Assembly (NCBI RefSeq): GCF_001667945.1
Contig: NZ_LZJK01000020.1
Coordinates: forward strand, 62,001-126,000
Reading direction: 5' to 3'
Source: Mycolicibacter sinensis
GTDB lineage: Bacteria; Actinomycetota; Actinomycetes; Mycobacteriales; Mycobacteriaceae
DNA: 64,000 nt
Below the pieces are notes generated by a model. That model was not told the DNA's origin, searched no databases, and saw only the letters and a list, made by a program, of their open reading frames with translations. Every line of letters starts with the position of its first letter. The stretch's first letter is position 1. The position numbers and the translations under genes were made by a program. This document shows, in pieces, positions 44,167 to 52,311 of the stretch.

Positions 44167-44798
44167 TCCCGGTACAGCGCCGGGTCGTCGAGCTGACCCA
44201 GTAGGGCGGTCAGCTGGTCCACGAGCTGGGCGGGCTGCAGGTGGATCTCCCCGGCCAGCCAGGCGCCGATCGTCTGGGCCACCCCGCCGACCACGAAATG
44301 CGCGGCCGCCTTGATCCGGTCGTTGCCCGGCACCTGCAGGACATTCTGGACGTGGCGGCCGGACAGCATCGCAAACAGCGCGCTCGACTCGGCCCGTTTG
44401 CGCACCAGCAACGCGTTGGTCAGCCGGGTGCTGAACAGCATCCTGCCGACGCGGGCGTCCCCGGCGATGGCCGCCACCAGGTGGGCCATGCCGGCGCGGG
44501 TCTGTTCGGCGTAGGGTGCCGCATCCACGGCGGCCTGGGTACTGGTGGCCAGGTCGTTGACCACCCAGTCGAAGACCGCGGCTACGAACTCGTCCTTGTC
44601 GGTGAAGCTCTCGTAGAAGTAGCGGGATGCCACACCGGCGCGCCGACATATTCCACGCACGGTCAGCTCGGTCAGGTCCCGAGCACCGAGCAGATCGAGG
44701 CCGGCCGCCAGCAGGCGTTCCCGCCGCTCGGCCAGCCGTTCGGCTGCCTGCACCCCCCGATACGGGCGCTCCGGCACGGCGGTCCCCATGTCCCCCAT
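44163..44798 (-). CDS. TetR-family regulator
   Basis: About 211 residues from ATG 44798 (MGDMGTAVPERPYRG); ATG 44825 is also possible. Helix-turn-helix: RERLLAAGLDLLGARDLTEL, TVRGICRRAGVASRYFYESF, TDKDEFVAAVFDW. The ligand domain is tuned to no recognisable signal. Divergent from the MpaB-type oxygenase with about 70 bases between, and therefore the likely regulator of it. Confidence 0.88.
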   Translation of the reverse strand: MGDMGTAVPERPYRGVQAAERLAERRERLLAAGLDLLGARDLTELTVRGICRRAGVASRYFYESFTDKDEFVAAVFDWVVNDLATSTQAAVDAAPYAEQTRAGMAHLVAAIAGDARVGRMLFSTRLTNALLVRKRAESSALFAMLSGRHVQNVLQVPGNDRIKAAAHFVVGGVAQTIGAWLAGEIHLQPAQLVDQLTALLGQLDDPALYRD

Positions 44799-44866
44799 GT
44801 TGACATCGGCCCCGGGGCTCGGCAATATCAGGAAACCGACGTTCTCACAATTTGCGAGGTGCAGCC

Positions 44867-45778
44867 ATGACGATCAGCGAGCCGATTCCCCTGGTGGAGC
44901 GTTCGGTGAGCGATTCTCCAAGCGCACTCGCGCCTCGTCGGCGTTCCTGGCTGCCGCAGGTCTCCTGCACCGACAACATGATGATGGGCGTGGCGCTGTT
45001 GGCCGGGCCGGCCAACGTGATCATGCAACTAGCGCGTCCCGAGGTGGGTTATGGCGTGCTGGAGAGCCGCGTGGAAAGCGGACGCGTCGACCTGCACCCG
45101 ATCAAGCGGGCACGCACCACGTTCACCTATCTGGTGGTCGCAACCCAGGGCACCGACGAACAGCAGGCCGCGTTCCGCGAGGCGGTCAACAGTGCGCACC
45201 GCCAGGTTCGCTCGACGAACGACAGCCCGGTGAAGTACAACGCCTTCGACCGTGATCTGCAGTTGTGGGTCGGCGCCTGCCTGTACAAGGGCAACGTCGA
45301 CATCCACCGCATCTTCCTCGGTGAGATGGACGACGAGCACGCCGACCGGCACTACCACAACGAGGGCAAGGCCATGGCCACCATGCTCCAGGTTCCCGAG
45401 GACATGTGGCCGCCGGACCGGGCCGCCTTCGACCGGTACTGGCAGGAGCAGCTGGACAAGGTGCACATCGACGACGCGGTCCGCGCCTACCTTGAGCCGA
45501 TCGCGGCCAGCCGGCTGCGCGGCTTGACCCTGCCCGGACCGCTGCAGCGGGCCAACGAACGCCTTGCGCTGTTGATCACCACCGGCTTTCTGCCCCAGCG
45601 CTTCCGCGATGAGATGCGGCTGCCGTGGGACGCGCAGCGGCAACGCAGGTTCGACCGGTTGATGCGCCTGCTCCGTGGCGTCAATAATCTGCTGCCGCCG
45701 TTCCTGCGCGCCTTTCCGTTCAACGTGATCCTGTGGGATCTGGACCGGCGCATCCGCACCGGACGTCCGCTGGTGTAG
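44867..45778 (+). CDS. MpaB-family (DUF2236) oxygenase
   Basis: 303 residues from ATG 44867. DUF2236/MpaB family, haem or metal-dependent oxygenases related to rubber oxygenase and mycophenolic-acid MpaB. Recognisable: NVIMQLARPEVGYGVLESRV, RARTTFTYLVVATQGTDEQQ (the conserved region with Arg/Thr/Tyr), VKYNAFDRDLQLWVGACLYK and RHYHNEGKAMATMLQVPEDM. Substrate not known. Upstream TetR gene is divergent. Confidence 0.8.
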   Translation: MTISEPIPLVERSVSDSPSALAPRRRSWLPQVSCTDNMMMGVALLAGPANVIMQLARPEVGYGVLESRVESGRVDLHPIKRARTTFTYLVVATQGTDEQQAAFREAVNSAHRQVRSTNDSPVKYNAFDRDLQLWVGACLYKGNVDIHRIFLGEMDDEHADRHYHNEGKAMATMLQVPEDMWPPDRAAFDRYWQEQLDKVHIDDAVRAYLEPIAASRLRGLTLPGPLQRANERLALLITTGFLPQRFRDEMRLPWDAQRQRRFDRLMRLLRGVNNLLPPFLRAFPFNVILWDLDRRIRTGRPLV

Positions 45779-45859
45779 CAGCTGCCGAGGTGAATTGACG
45801 CGGCCCCGTCCGTCGGTAATCTTTGACTACCCCGACCAGGCCGACGGAAGGTACAGGCG

Positions 45860-46177
45860 ATGGACGTCAACCCCCACGTGTTGCGCACCGGAGCCAATGT
45901 GTCCGATGACGCCGGTGGGCACGCCGATACGGGTGCGCAGCGCCTCGGGCTGGCCGGGGTGAGCACCGGCATGTTCGGTGATTTCGATGCCGCCCACAGC
46001 TTCCACGCGGCGCTCGGCACCGCCAAGGACGGCCACCGCGAGGCGCTGCAGAATCACCACCAGAACCTCACCGGCATCGCCGAGAACGTGCGCACCGCCG
46101 CCAGCACCTTCACCCGGATGGACGACCACAACGCCAAGCTGCTGCGAGACATCACCGCCGACGGCACTGGCCAGTGA
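45860..46177 (+). CDS. DUF2563-family protein
   Basis: 105 residues: LRTGANVSDDAGGHADTGAQ, STGMFGDFDAAHSFHAALGT, and RTAASTFTRMDDHNAKLLRD. Mycobacterial DUF2563 proteins are small helical proteins similar in size to WXG100 proteins; the GMFGDFxAA and FTxMDxxNA motifs are the family signature. It overlaps by 4 bases (GTGA) with the next, effector-like gene, so it may be a secretion partner or chaperone. Confidence 0.75.
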   Translation: MDVNPHVLRTGANVSDDAGGHADTGAQRLGLAGVSTGMFGDFDAAHSFHAALGTAKDGHREALQNHHQNLTGIAENVRTAASTFTRMDDHNAKLLRDITADGTGQ

Positions 46178-47649
46178 GCCGCCCGGCCCTGCAACACCTG
46201 CAGATCGCCGACCTGATCGCCCACGCCGGCGGTGACCCGTGGGCGGTCGACGACAGCCTGCAGGCCGGTAGCCCCACCCAGATCAACTTCCTGGCCCAGG
46301 CGTTCCATCAGGCCGCCGGCTCGGCCACCGCCGCCGAGCAGACCTTCCAAACCGCCCAACAGCACTTCCAGCAGTACAACCGCGAAAACGGTGAACAGCC
46401 GATCAACAACGGCGCCGAAGTGCAACGCGTCAAAGATGGCCTGCACGCCACCAAAGAGCAGCTCGGCCAGATCGCCGCCGACCTGGAGACCATTGCCGGG
46501 GATCTGGCCCAGGCCCGTGCCGCCTCACAGGCCAACATCACCGCGCTCAACGCCAACCTGCTGGTGCTCGACGCCCAGATCGGGGTCTACCTCAGTCAGG
46601 CGAGCCAGGGCCAGAACCACGACGCCGACATCCAGCAGGCTCGTCAACTGGCCAATAACGACGCCGCAACAGCGCTGCACAACGCCACATACATCCGCGA
46701 CAACTACTCCACGAGCCTGCAGCAGGCGCTGACCAACCTGCGGGTCAAGGACGGCTACGACCCCGATATCCGCAAGTACGACGCCGAGGCGGCACCGGCC
46801 GGCGGGGCGGACGGCGGGGCCGGGGCTGCGAACGGCACCCCCGACGGCCGCCCGGGCGCCGATGGTGGCGCCGGCGGCAACGGGGCGTCTGCTCCCTCCG
46901 GCGCCCCGACCAATGCCGACGGCGGGGCCGGAGGCAACGGCGGCGCGCCCAATGGCACCCCGCCCCCGGTAGGCGACGCCGGCAACGCGCCCGGTGCGCC
47001 GGCCGATGGCAAAGCGGGTGACGGTGGCGCCGGCGCCCCCGGGCCCATCCCGCCCTGGATTCCGCCCGGTACACCGGTGATGACCCGCCCCGGTGCCCCA
47101 CCGGCGCCGCCGAGCCAACCCACCCAGATCAACGGCAAGTGGGGCAACGTCGGCGACGGCCTGGCGGCGGCAGGTGGCCAAGCCAACGCCCCCTGGGTCC
47201 GTCCCGACTTGCCCGCCTTCGCGCCGGGCGGCTCACCGAACCCCGGGATTCCCGGTGGCGGCCTGCCGATGCCGCAAGCCATGGAGAGCGTCGAGAAGTT
47301 CGGCAAACGTTTGGGTTTCGCGGGGAACCTCATCACGGTGGCGAACGGGGCGATGGAGATCCAGAACGATGTGAGCAACGGAGCCTCCTTGAGCACCGCC
47401 CTGGTCGATGTCGTTCCCAAAACCGCGGGTGATGTCACCGGAGGGTTGGTGGGCGCCGGCCTGGGAGCCCAGACCGGCGCAGAGATCGGCGCGACGATCG
47501 GTACCTTCTTCGGCCCCGGGCCCGGAACCGCCATCGGGGCGGTCGTCGGTGCCGGTGCCGGGGCGGTGGTCGGCGGCTTCGTCGGCAGCGAGTTCGGAAA
47601 GAATGTGGGCGAGGGCATTTCGAATGCTTGGCACGGCCTGTTCGGCTGA
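46174..47649 (+). CDS. Type VII effector-like protein with Gly-rich linker and glycine-zipper tail
   Basis: 491 residues. Residues 1-205 are helical and polar (LQIADLIAHAGGDPWAVDDS, FQTAQQHFQQYNRENGEQPI, LHATKEQLGQIAADLETIAG), like the N-terminal domain of mycobacterial DUF-type substrates encoded after DUF2563. Residues 206-320 are a low-complexity Gly/Ala/Pro/Asp linker. Residues 405-485 form a hydrophobic glycine zipper (GGLVGAGLGAQTGAEIGATI, AIGAVVGAGAGAVVGGFVGS), seen in membrane-inserting toxins and in some lysis or pore proteins. It has no signal peptide. A secreted membrane-active effector is the main inference. It is followed by a small membrane protein. Confidence 0.6.
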   Translation: MSRPALQHLQIADLIAHAGGDPWAVDDSLQAGSPTQINFLAQAFHQAAGSATAAEQTFQTAQQHFQQYNRENGEQPINNGAEVQRVKDGLHATKEQLGQIAADLETIAGDLAQARAASQANITALNANLLVLDAQIGVYLSQASQGQNHDADIQQARQLANNDAATALHNATYIRDNYSTSLQQALTNLRVKDGYDPDIRKYDAEAAPAGGADGGAGAANGTPDGRPGADGGAGGNGASAPSGAPTNADGGAGGNGGAPNGTPPPVGDAGNAPGAPADGKAGDGGAGAPGPIPPWIPPGTPVMTRPGAPPAPPSQPTQINGKWGNVGDGLAAAGGQANAPWVRPDLPAFAPGGSPNPGIPGGGLPMPQAMESVEKFGKRLGFAGNLITVANGAMEIQNDVSNGASLSTALVDVVPKTAGDVTGGLVGAGLGAQTGAEIGATIGTFFGPGPGTAIGAVVGAGAGAVVGGFVGSEFGKNVGEGISNAWHGLFG

Positions 47650-47676
47650 CCTGCACGGCAAGGGAGATCGATCACC

Positions 47677-47967
47677 ATCAGTAACGCAAACGGCTTCATC
47701 GGGGTCGCCCTGCTGGTCATGCTTTTCATCGGGATTCCGGTGGACCCTCACAAGGACGCAAGGTCGAAGTGGCTCTACTGGGTCGTCGGGCCGATGGTGT
47801 CCGCCACATTCCTGGCGATTGCGTTCTACAGCTCGATGAACAAGTCCGAGACGACGGACCTGATCGGTGCGGTCGTCGCCGGGGCGATCTTCGCCTACCT
47901 GGGCTTCGGCGCTGGCTACGTCCGCAAGCGCTGGCCGATCGGGCGCTGGCCTGGTTCTCGTTCTTGA
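47677..47967 (+). CDS. Small membrane protein, possible cognate immunity
   Basis: If read from ATC 47677, 96 residues: ISNANGFIGVALLVMLFIGI followed by VDPHKDARSKWLYWVVGPMV, then two further hydrophobic stretches and a basic tail RKRWPIGRW. AGGGAG lies 10 bases before that ATC, and no ATG/GTG/TTG is near it, so either an AUC start is used or translation begins at ATG 47719 (82 residues, which cuts the first membrane helix). Two or three predicted membrane helices. Placed 27 bases after a putative membrane-active effector, which is the usual spot for an immunity protein. Confidence 0.55.
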   Translation: MSNANGFIGVALLVMLFIGIPVDPHKDARSKWLYWVVGPMVSATFLAIAFYSSMNKSETTDLIGAVVAGAIFAYLGFGAGYVRKRWPIGRWPGSRS

Positions 47968-47985
47968 CGTACCGAAAGGACCTTC

Positions 47986-48492
47986 ATGGAAGCCGTCGAC
48001 CAGCCGCCCGGCGAGGGATCGATCACCTTGGATCCCCGCGACGCCGACGAACCGACGATCACCCTCCCCCGCCCGCCCGGCTGGGAGTTCATGCCCAGCA
48101 ACGACTCCCCGCCGCTGCGCGGGGTGCTGTTCAACCAGGAGCTGCGCCGGCACGGCTTCACCCCCAACGCGGTGGTGACCCTCGAGGAACTCACCGGCCA
48201 GGTCGGGCTTCCCGCGCAGGCTTTGGCCAAGGAGCGCGCCGCGGTCGCCAACGTCGTCGGCGAACTCGACACCGATGTCCCCGGCACGGTGTCGGGATTT
48301 GCGAGCCGAACGATCACCTACAACCTGCAGGGCCGGCCGGCGACCGGGCTGATCATCGCCGTGCAGAACGCCAAGGACCGGATCTGGGCGCTCACCCTCA
48401 CCATCCAGACCACCGACCCGGATAACCCGCACTACATCGCCGCCAAGCAGGCCATCCTCGATTCGCTGGAAGTCCGCCTGCCCGTCCAGTGA
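47986..48492 (+). CDS. LpqN-like protein without signal peptide
   Basis: 168 residues: ITLPRPPGWEFMPSNDSPPL, FTPNAVVTLEELTGQVGLPA, VAGELDTDVPGTVSGF-type region and a helix at the C-terminus (IAAKQAILDSLEVRLP). This is the LpqN/LpqT fold (mycobacterial lipoproteins and their relatives), but there is no lipobox or signal, so it should be cytosolic. It follows the small membrane protein on the same strand and may belong to the effector cluster. Confidence 0.65.
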   Translation: MEAVDQPPGEGSITLDPRDADEPTITLPRPPGWEFMPSNDSPPLRGVLFNQELRRHGFTPNAVVTLEELTGQVGLPAQALAKERAAVANVVGELDTDVPGTVSGFASRTITYNLQGRPATGLIIAVQNAKDRIWALTLTIQTTDPDNPHYIAAKQAILDSLEVRLPVQ

Positions 48493-48515
48493 CCCCGCCC
48501 TGCGACAATGCACCC

Positions 48516-49145
48516 ATGGTCGAGCAGAGCCTCTGGATGCAGAAAGTCGCCGCCGATCCCGGGCACTCCCAGTGGTACATCGAACGTTTCCGCCAAATGG
48601 CCCGTGCCGGTAAGGATTTGGCGGGCGAAGCGCGTTTCGTCGACGCGATGGCCCCGCGCAGCGCCCGCATCCTCGACGCCGGCTGCGGTCCCGGCCGGGT
48701 GGCGGGCGTCTTGGCGGCGGCCGGTCATGACGTGGTCGGTGTCGATGTCGACCCGGAGCTCATCGCGGCCGCCGAGCAGGATCATCCCGGGCCGCGCTAC
48801 CTCGTCGGCGACCTGGCCGAACTCGACTTGCCCGCCCGCGGCATCGCCGAGCCGTTCGACGTGATCGTGTCGGCCGGCAATGTCATGACGTTCGTCGCCC
48901 CGAGCACCCGCGTCGAGATCCTGCGCCGGCTGCACCGCCACTGCGCCGAAGACGGGCGCGTCGTCATCGGTTTCGGCGCCGACCGCGACTACGGGTTCGA
49001 CCAGTTCTTCGACGACGCCGCGGCCGCCGGGCTCACCACCGATCTGCTGCTGGGCACCTGGGACCTGCGGCCCTTCACCGGCGATTCGGATTTTCTGGTC
49101 GCGGTGCTGCGGCCAGGTCAGCGCCGCCCTCAGCGCGAGGCCTGA
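48516..49145 (+). CDS. Class I SAM-dependent methyltransferase
   Basis: 209 residues from ATG 48516 (MVEQSLWMQKVAADPGHSQW). Motif I ILDAGCGPGRVAGVLAAAGH, then VVGVDVDPELIAAAEQDHPG, and motif post-I FDVIVSAGNVMTFVAPSTR. Substrate unknown. The 3' end overlaps the convergent mnhG by 16 bases. Confidence 0.88.
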   Translation: MVEQSLWMQKVAADPGHSQWYIERFRQMARAGKDLAGEARFVDAMAPRSARILDAGCGPGRVAGVLAAAGHDVVGVDVDPELIAAAEQDHPGPRYLVGDLAELDLPARGIAEPFDVIVSAGNVMTFVAPSTRVEILRRLHRHCAEDGRVVIGFGADRDYGFDQFFDDAAAAGLTTDLLLGTWDLRPFTGDSDFLVAVLRPGQRRPQREA

Positions 49146-49477
49146 TCCTCCTCGCTGAGTTCGCCCAACTGGTCGAAACTGAGCACCTCGGTCATGTCCT
49201 GTTCCTGGTAGGCCAACCGGCCGACCCGGTGCGCAACGACCGGCGCGGTGATCAGCGTGAAGATGATGCTCACGGTGACCATCCCCGCGTCGTGGCTGCC
49301 GCGCAGCCGGATCAACGCACCGGCCAGCACTAACAGCAGGCCCAGCACCTGCGGTTTGGTGGCCGAGTGCATTCGCGCCAACGTATCGCCGAACCGCACC
49401 ACCCCGATCGCCGCCGTCAGCGCCAGCACGGCCCCGGCGAGCACCAGCACTCCGGCGATCACGTCGAGAACGATCAT
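49130..49477 (-). CDS. mnhG: Mrp antiporter subunit MnhG
   Basis: 115 residues from ATG 49477. Three membrane segments (IVLDVIAGVLVLAGAVLALT, LLLVLAGALIRLRG, MVTVSIIFTLITAPVVAHRV) and the family motif RMHSATKPQVLGL. Last gene of the Mrp Na+(K+)/H+ antiporter operon. Overlaps mnhF by 4 bases. Confidence 0.9.
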   Translation of the reverse strand: MIVLDVIAGVLVLAGAVLALTAAIGVVRFGDTLARMHSATKPQVLGLLLVLAGALIRLRGSHDAGMVTVSIIFTLITAPVVAHRVGRLAYQEQDMTEVLSFDQLGELSEEDQASR

Positions 49478-49752
49478 GGCTGCCTCCGCAGTTCGGGATC
49501 GTCGGGCACCCGGAACCGGGCCACGCTCACCGATCCGATGAAGCCGACCAGCGCCAGTGCCGCCAGGCTGTAGGTCGCCGTGGTGTCCCGGCTGACCGCG
49601 GCCCAGATGCCGATACCGCACATGGTCATCGCGGCCAGCGTGTCCAGCGCCACCAGTCGGTCCAGCGTGCTGGGCCCGGCCAGTAGCCGATACATGGTGA
49701 TGATCGCGGCGGCCCCCAGCAACACGCCCGCGGTTGCCCAGATGACGGTCAT
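49474..49752 (-). CDS. mnhF: Mrp antiporter subunit MnhF
   Basis: 92 residues from ATG 49752 (MTVIWATAGVLLGAAAIITM); three helices with the MnhF motif RLLAGPSTLDRLVALDTL and the C-terminal region GFIGSVSVARF. 4-base overlaps with mnhE and mnhG. Confidence 0.9.
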   Translation of the reverse strand: MTVIWATAGVLLGAAAIITMYRLLAGPSTLDRLVALDTLAAMTMCGIGIWAAVSRDTTATYSLAALALVGFIGSVSVARFRVPDDPELRRQP

Positions 49753-50276
49753 GCAGTTCCTCCCGCCGGCTGCCATTCGTCGTCGCGCTCGAAAGCGGCT
49801 ATCAAAAGTCGCTCTACCTGGGCGACCTGCGCGAGGAACCGCTCGACCGACCGCGCCGATCCGGCATCGATCACGTGGCAATACAGAATCCGGCGCACCT
49901 GGTCGATCTCCAGCACGATCGACCCGGGGATCAACGTGGTGATGGCCGAAGCCAGCACCAGCACCAGATCGGATTTGATATTCACCGGCACCCGCAGCAC
50001 CCCGGTCAGTGGTGGGGGGCCGGGCTTGATCGCCAACCACATCAGTTGGAAGCTCGAGACCAGCAGATACCAGGCGAACAGCCCCGCCAACTGCAGCATC
50101 GCCAGCGGATGCACGCGGCCCTGGACCGGCACCGGCGGTAACGGCAGCAATACCAGGATCAGCGTCGCGACCACCACCCCGACGACGATGTTGGGGATGG
50201 TGAACCGGCCCCATAACAGCGTCCAGATGGTCGCCAACGCCGACACCGCGAAAATCCGCAGCGCTATCGCCCTCAC
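49749..50276 (-). CDS. mnhE: Mrp antiporter subunit MnhE
   Basis: 175 residues from ATG 50276. Two or three hydrophobic segments (TIWTLLWGRFTIPNIVVGVV, LFAWYLLVSSFQLMWLAI) and the MnhE signature VLASAITTLIPGSIVLEID. 4-base overlaps with mnhD and mnhF. Confidence 0.9.
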   Translation of the reverse strand: MRAIALRIFAVSALATIWTLLWGRFTIPNIVVGVVVATLILVLLPLPPVPVQGRVHPLAMLQLAGLFAWYLLVSSFQLMWLAIKPGPPPLTGVLRVPVNIKSDLVLVLASAITTLIPGSIVLEIDQVRRILYCHVIDAGSARSVERFLAQVAQVERLLIAAFERDDEWQPAGGTA

Positions 50277-51871
50277 GAGTCACCCCCCGACAGCACGGCC
50301 GAGATGTATTCGCCCCGGTCGAGGACCTCGGCCGCGGCACGCTCGCTGTAGGCGAAGATCGGGCCGGCCAGCGCGGTCATCGCCAGCCCGAACCCGATCA
50401 GGGCGAGGGTGGGGGCCAGCATCCAGGTCGGCATCCGGCCCACGTCGTCGCGGTCGTCGTAGGCGACCTCGGCGACGTCGTCGAGCAGCACCGGCGGAGT
50501 GGCGTTGACCAGCGCAGCCTCGGGGGCATCGACCCGCCGGCGCCAGAACGCCCGTGTCCACACCCGAGCCAGCACATACAGCGTCAGCAGGCTGGTGACC
50601 ACAGCGCCGCCCACCAGACACCAGGCCAGCACCGAACCGTCGTCGGCTCCGGCCTGCAGCACCGCGGTCTTGCCGATGAAACCTGAAAAAGGTGGGATAC
50701 CACCGAGGTTGAACGCCGGAATCAAGAACACGAACGCCAGCAGCGGATTGGCGCCCAAGCCGCCCAGGCGCTGCATCGACGATGCACCGCCCTGGCGTTC
50801 GATCAATCCGGCCGCCAGGAACAGTGTCGTCATCACGATGATGTGGTGCATCACGTAGAAGATGGCGCCGGTCATGCCCAACCGGCTCGACAGCGCCACT
50901 CCGAACATCATGAAGCCGATGTGGCTGACCAACGTGAAGGACAGCAGCCGCTTGATGTCGCTCTGCGCGACGGCGCCGAAAATTCCGACCAGCATGGTCA
51001 ACAACGCCGCCACCAACAACACCGAGTCCAGTCCGCCATCGGGGAACAGCAGCGAATGCGCGCGGATGATCGCGTAGACACCGATCTTGGTCAGGATCCC
51101 GGCGAACACCGCGGTGATCGGTGCCGGCGCGGTCGGATAGGAGTCGGGCAACCACGCCGACAGCGGGAAGACGGCGGCCTTGATGCCGAACGCCACCAGT
51201 AACACCGCGAACACCGCGCTGCGGGTCCCGGCGGGCAGGTCGCCGGTGCGGGTGGCCAGCTCGGCCAGGTTCAGCGTGCCGGTCGCGGCATAGACCAGGG
51301 CAATACCGAACAGGAAGATCAACGATGACGCCATCGACACCATCACGTAGCCGATGCCGGCCCGGATCCGTTCGGCGCTGGCCCCGATGGTCAGCAAGAC
51401 GAAGCTCGCGGCCAGCAGCATCTCGAAGCCGACGAACAGGTTGAACAGGTCACCGGCCAGAAAGGCCAGCGAGACGCCGGTGGCCAGGGTCAGATAGGTG
51501 GGCAGGAAGATCGACACCGGCTGGCGGTCGTCGCCGTCGCGCACGCCCTGCCCGATCGCGTAGACCATCACCGTCAGCAGCACGATCGCCGACACCACCA
51601 GCATCAGCGCCGAGAGTCGGTCGACCACCAGGGTGATGCCCAGCGGGCCGAGCTTCTGCTCCGTCGGCCCCCAGCCGCCGACGTGCAACACCAGCGTCCC
51701 GTCCCGGTCGGTCAGGTACAGCAAGGCGGCGCTGACGGCGGCCACCGCGCACAGCACCGCGATGGTGATCGGGCGCTGCACCCTGGGACGCCGGCCGACG
51801 ATGAGGGTCAGGGCGGCACCCAGCGTGGGTAGCAGCACCGGCAGCGGCATCAAGACGGCGGCGAGACTCAC
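50273..51871 (-). CDS. mnhD: Mrp antiporter subunit MnhD (NuoM/N-like)
   Basis: 532 residues with about 14 membrane segments. Complex I-like proton-channel subunit: LVGFEMLLAASFVLLTIGAS with the conserved Glu in TM5, FPLSAWLPDSYPTAPAPITA, and SDIKRLLSFTLVSHIGFMM with the key Lys. 4-base overlaps with mnhC and mnhE. Confidence 0.93.
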   Translation of the reverse strand: MSLAAVLMPLPVLLPTLGAALTLIVGRRPRVQRPITIAVLCAVAAVSAALLYLTDRDGTLVLHVGGWGPTEQKLGPLGITLVVDRLSALMLVVSAIVLLTVMVYAIGQGVRDGDDRQPVSIFLPTYLTLATGVSLAFLAGDLFNLFVGFEMLLAASFVLLTIGASAERIRAGIGYVMVSMASSLIFLFGIALVYAATGTLNLAELATRTGDLPAGTRSAVFAVLLVAFGIKAAVFPLSAWLPDSYPTAPAPITAVFAGILTKIGVYAIIRAHSLLFPDGGLDSVLLVAALLTMLVGIFGAVAQSDIKRLLSFTLVSHIGFMMFGVALSSRLGMTGAIFYVMHHIIVMTTLFLAAGLIERQGGASSMQRLGGLGANPLLAFVFLIPAFNLGGIPPFSGFIGKTAVLQAGADDGSVLAWCLVGGAVVTSLLTLYVLARVWTRAFWRRRVDAPEAALVNATPPVLLDDVAEVAYDDRDDVGRMPTWMLAPTLALIGFGLAMTALAGPIFAYSERAAAEVLDRGEYISAVLSGGDS

Positions 51872-52311
51872 CGTGGCTCCTCACTGACGGCGTCCAGTTC
51901 ACCGGCGGGCACCAGCACACCGGGGTCCTCCTCGGCGGCGATGATCTCCTCGTCGGAGAGCTGAGACACCCGGGTCGCCTCCCAGTCGTCGCCGATGTCC
52001 TCGGTCGTCGTCAGGTGGTAGGAGCGGTAGGTCAGCGCCAGCACGAACGCGCCGATGCCCATGGTGATGACGATGGCAGTCAGCACCATGGCCTGCGCCA
52101 ACGGGTCGGCGTCGGTCTCCATGCCCTCGGTGCTGTTGTAGATCGGCGGGCTGCCGCCCGGCCCGGAGACATCGATGATCAGCAGGTTGATGGCATTGCC
52201 GATCATCATCAGGCCCAGCAGCGTTCGGGTGAGGCTGCGTTCCAGCAGCATGTACACCCCGCACGAGGTGAGGCCGGCGGCCATCAGCAGCGGAACCAGA
52301 TGCGCGGTCAT
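51868..52311 (-). CDS. mnhC: Mrp antiporter subunit MnhC (NuoK-like)
   Basis: 147 residues, three membrane helices (LVPLLMAAGLTSCGVYMLLE, LLGLMMIGNAINLLIIDVSG, AMVLTAIVITMGIGAFVLAL), the NuoK-like layout, plus an acidic C-terminal tail with GDDWEATRVSQLSDEEIIAA. ATG 52311, 4-base overlaps. Confidence 0.92.
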   Translation of the reverse strand: MTAHLVPLLMAAGLTSCGVYMLLERSLTRTLLGLMMIGNAINLLIIDVSGPGGSPPIYNSTEGMETDADPLAQAMVLTAIVITMGIGAFVLALTYRSYHLTTTEDIGDDWEATRVSQLSDEEIIAAEEDPGVLVPAGELDAVSEEPR

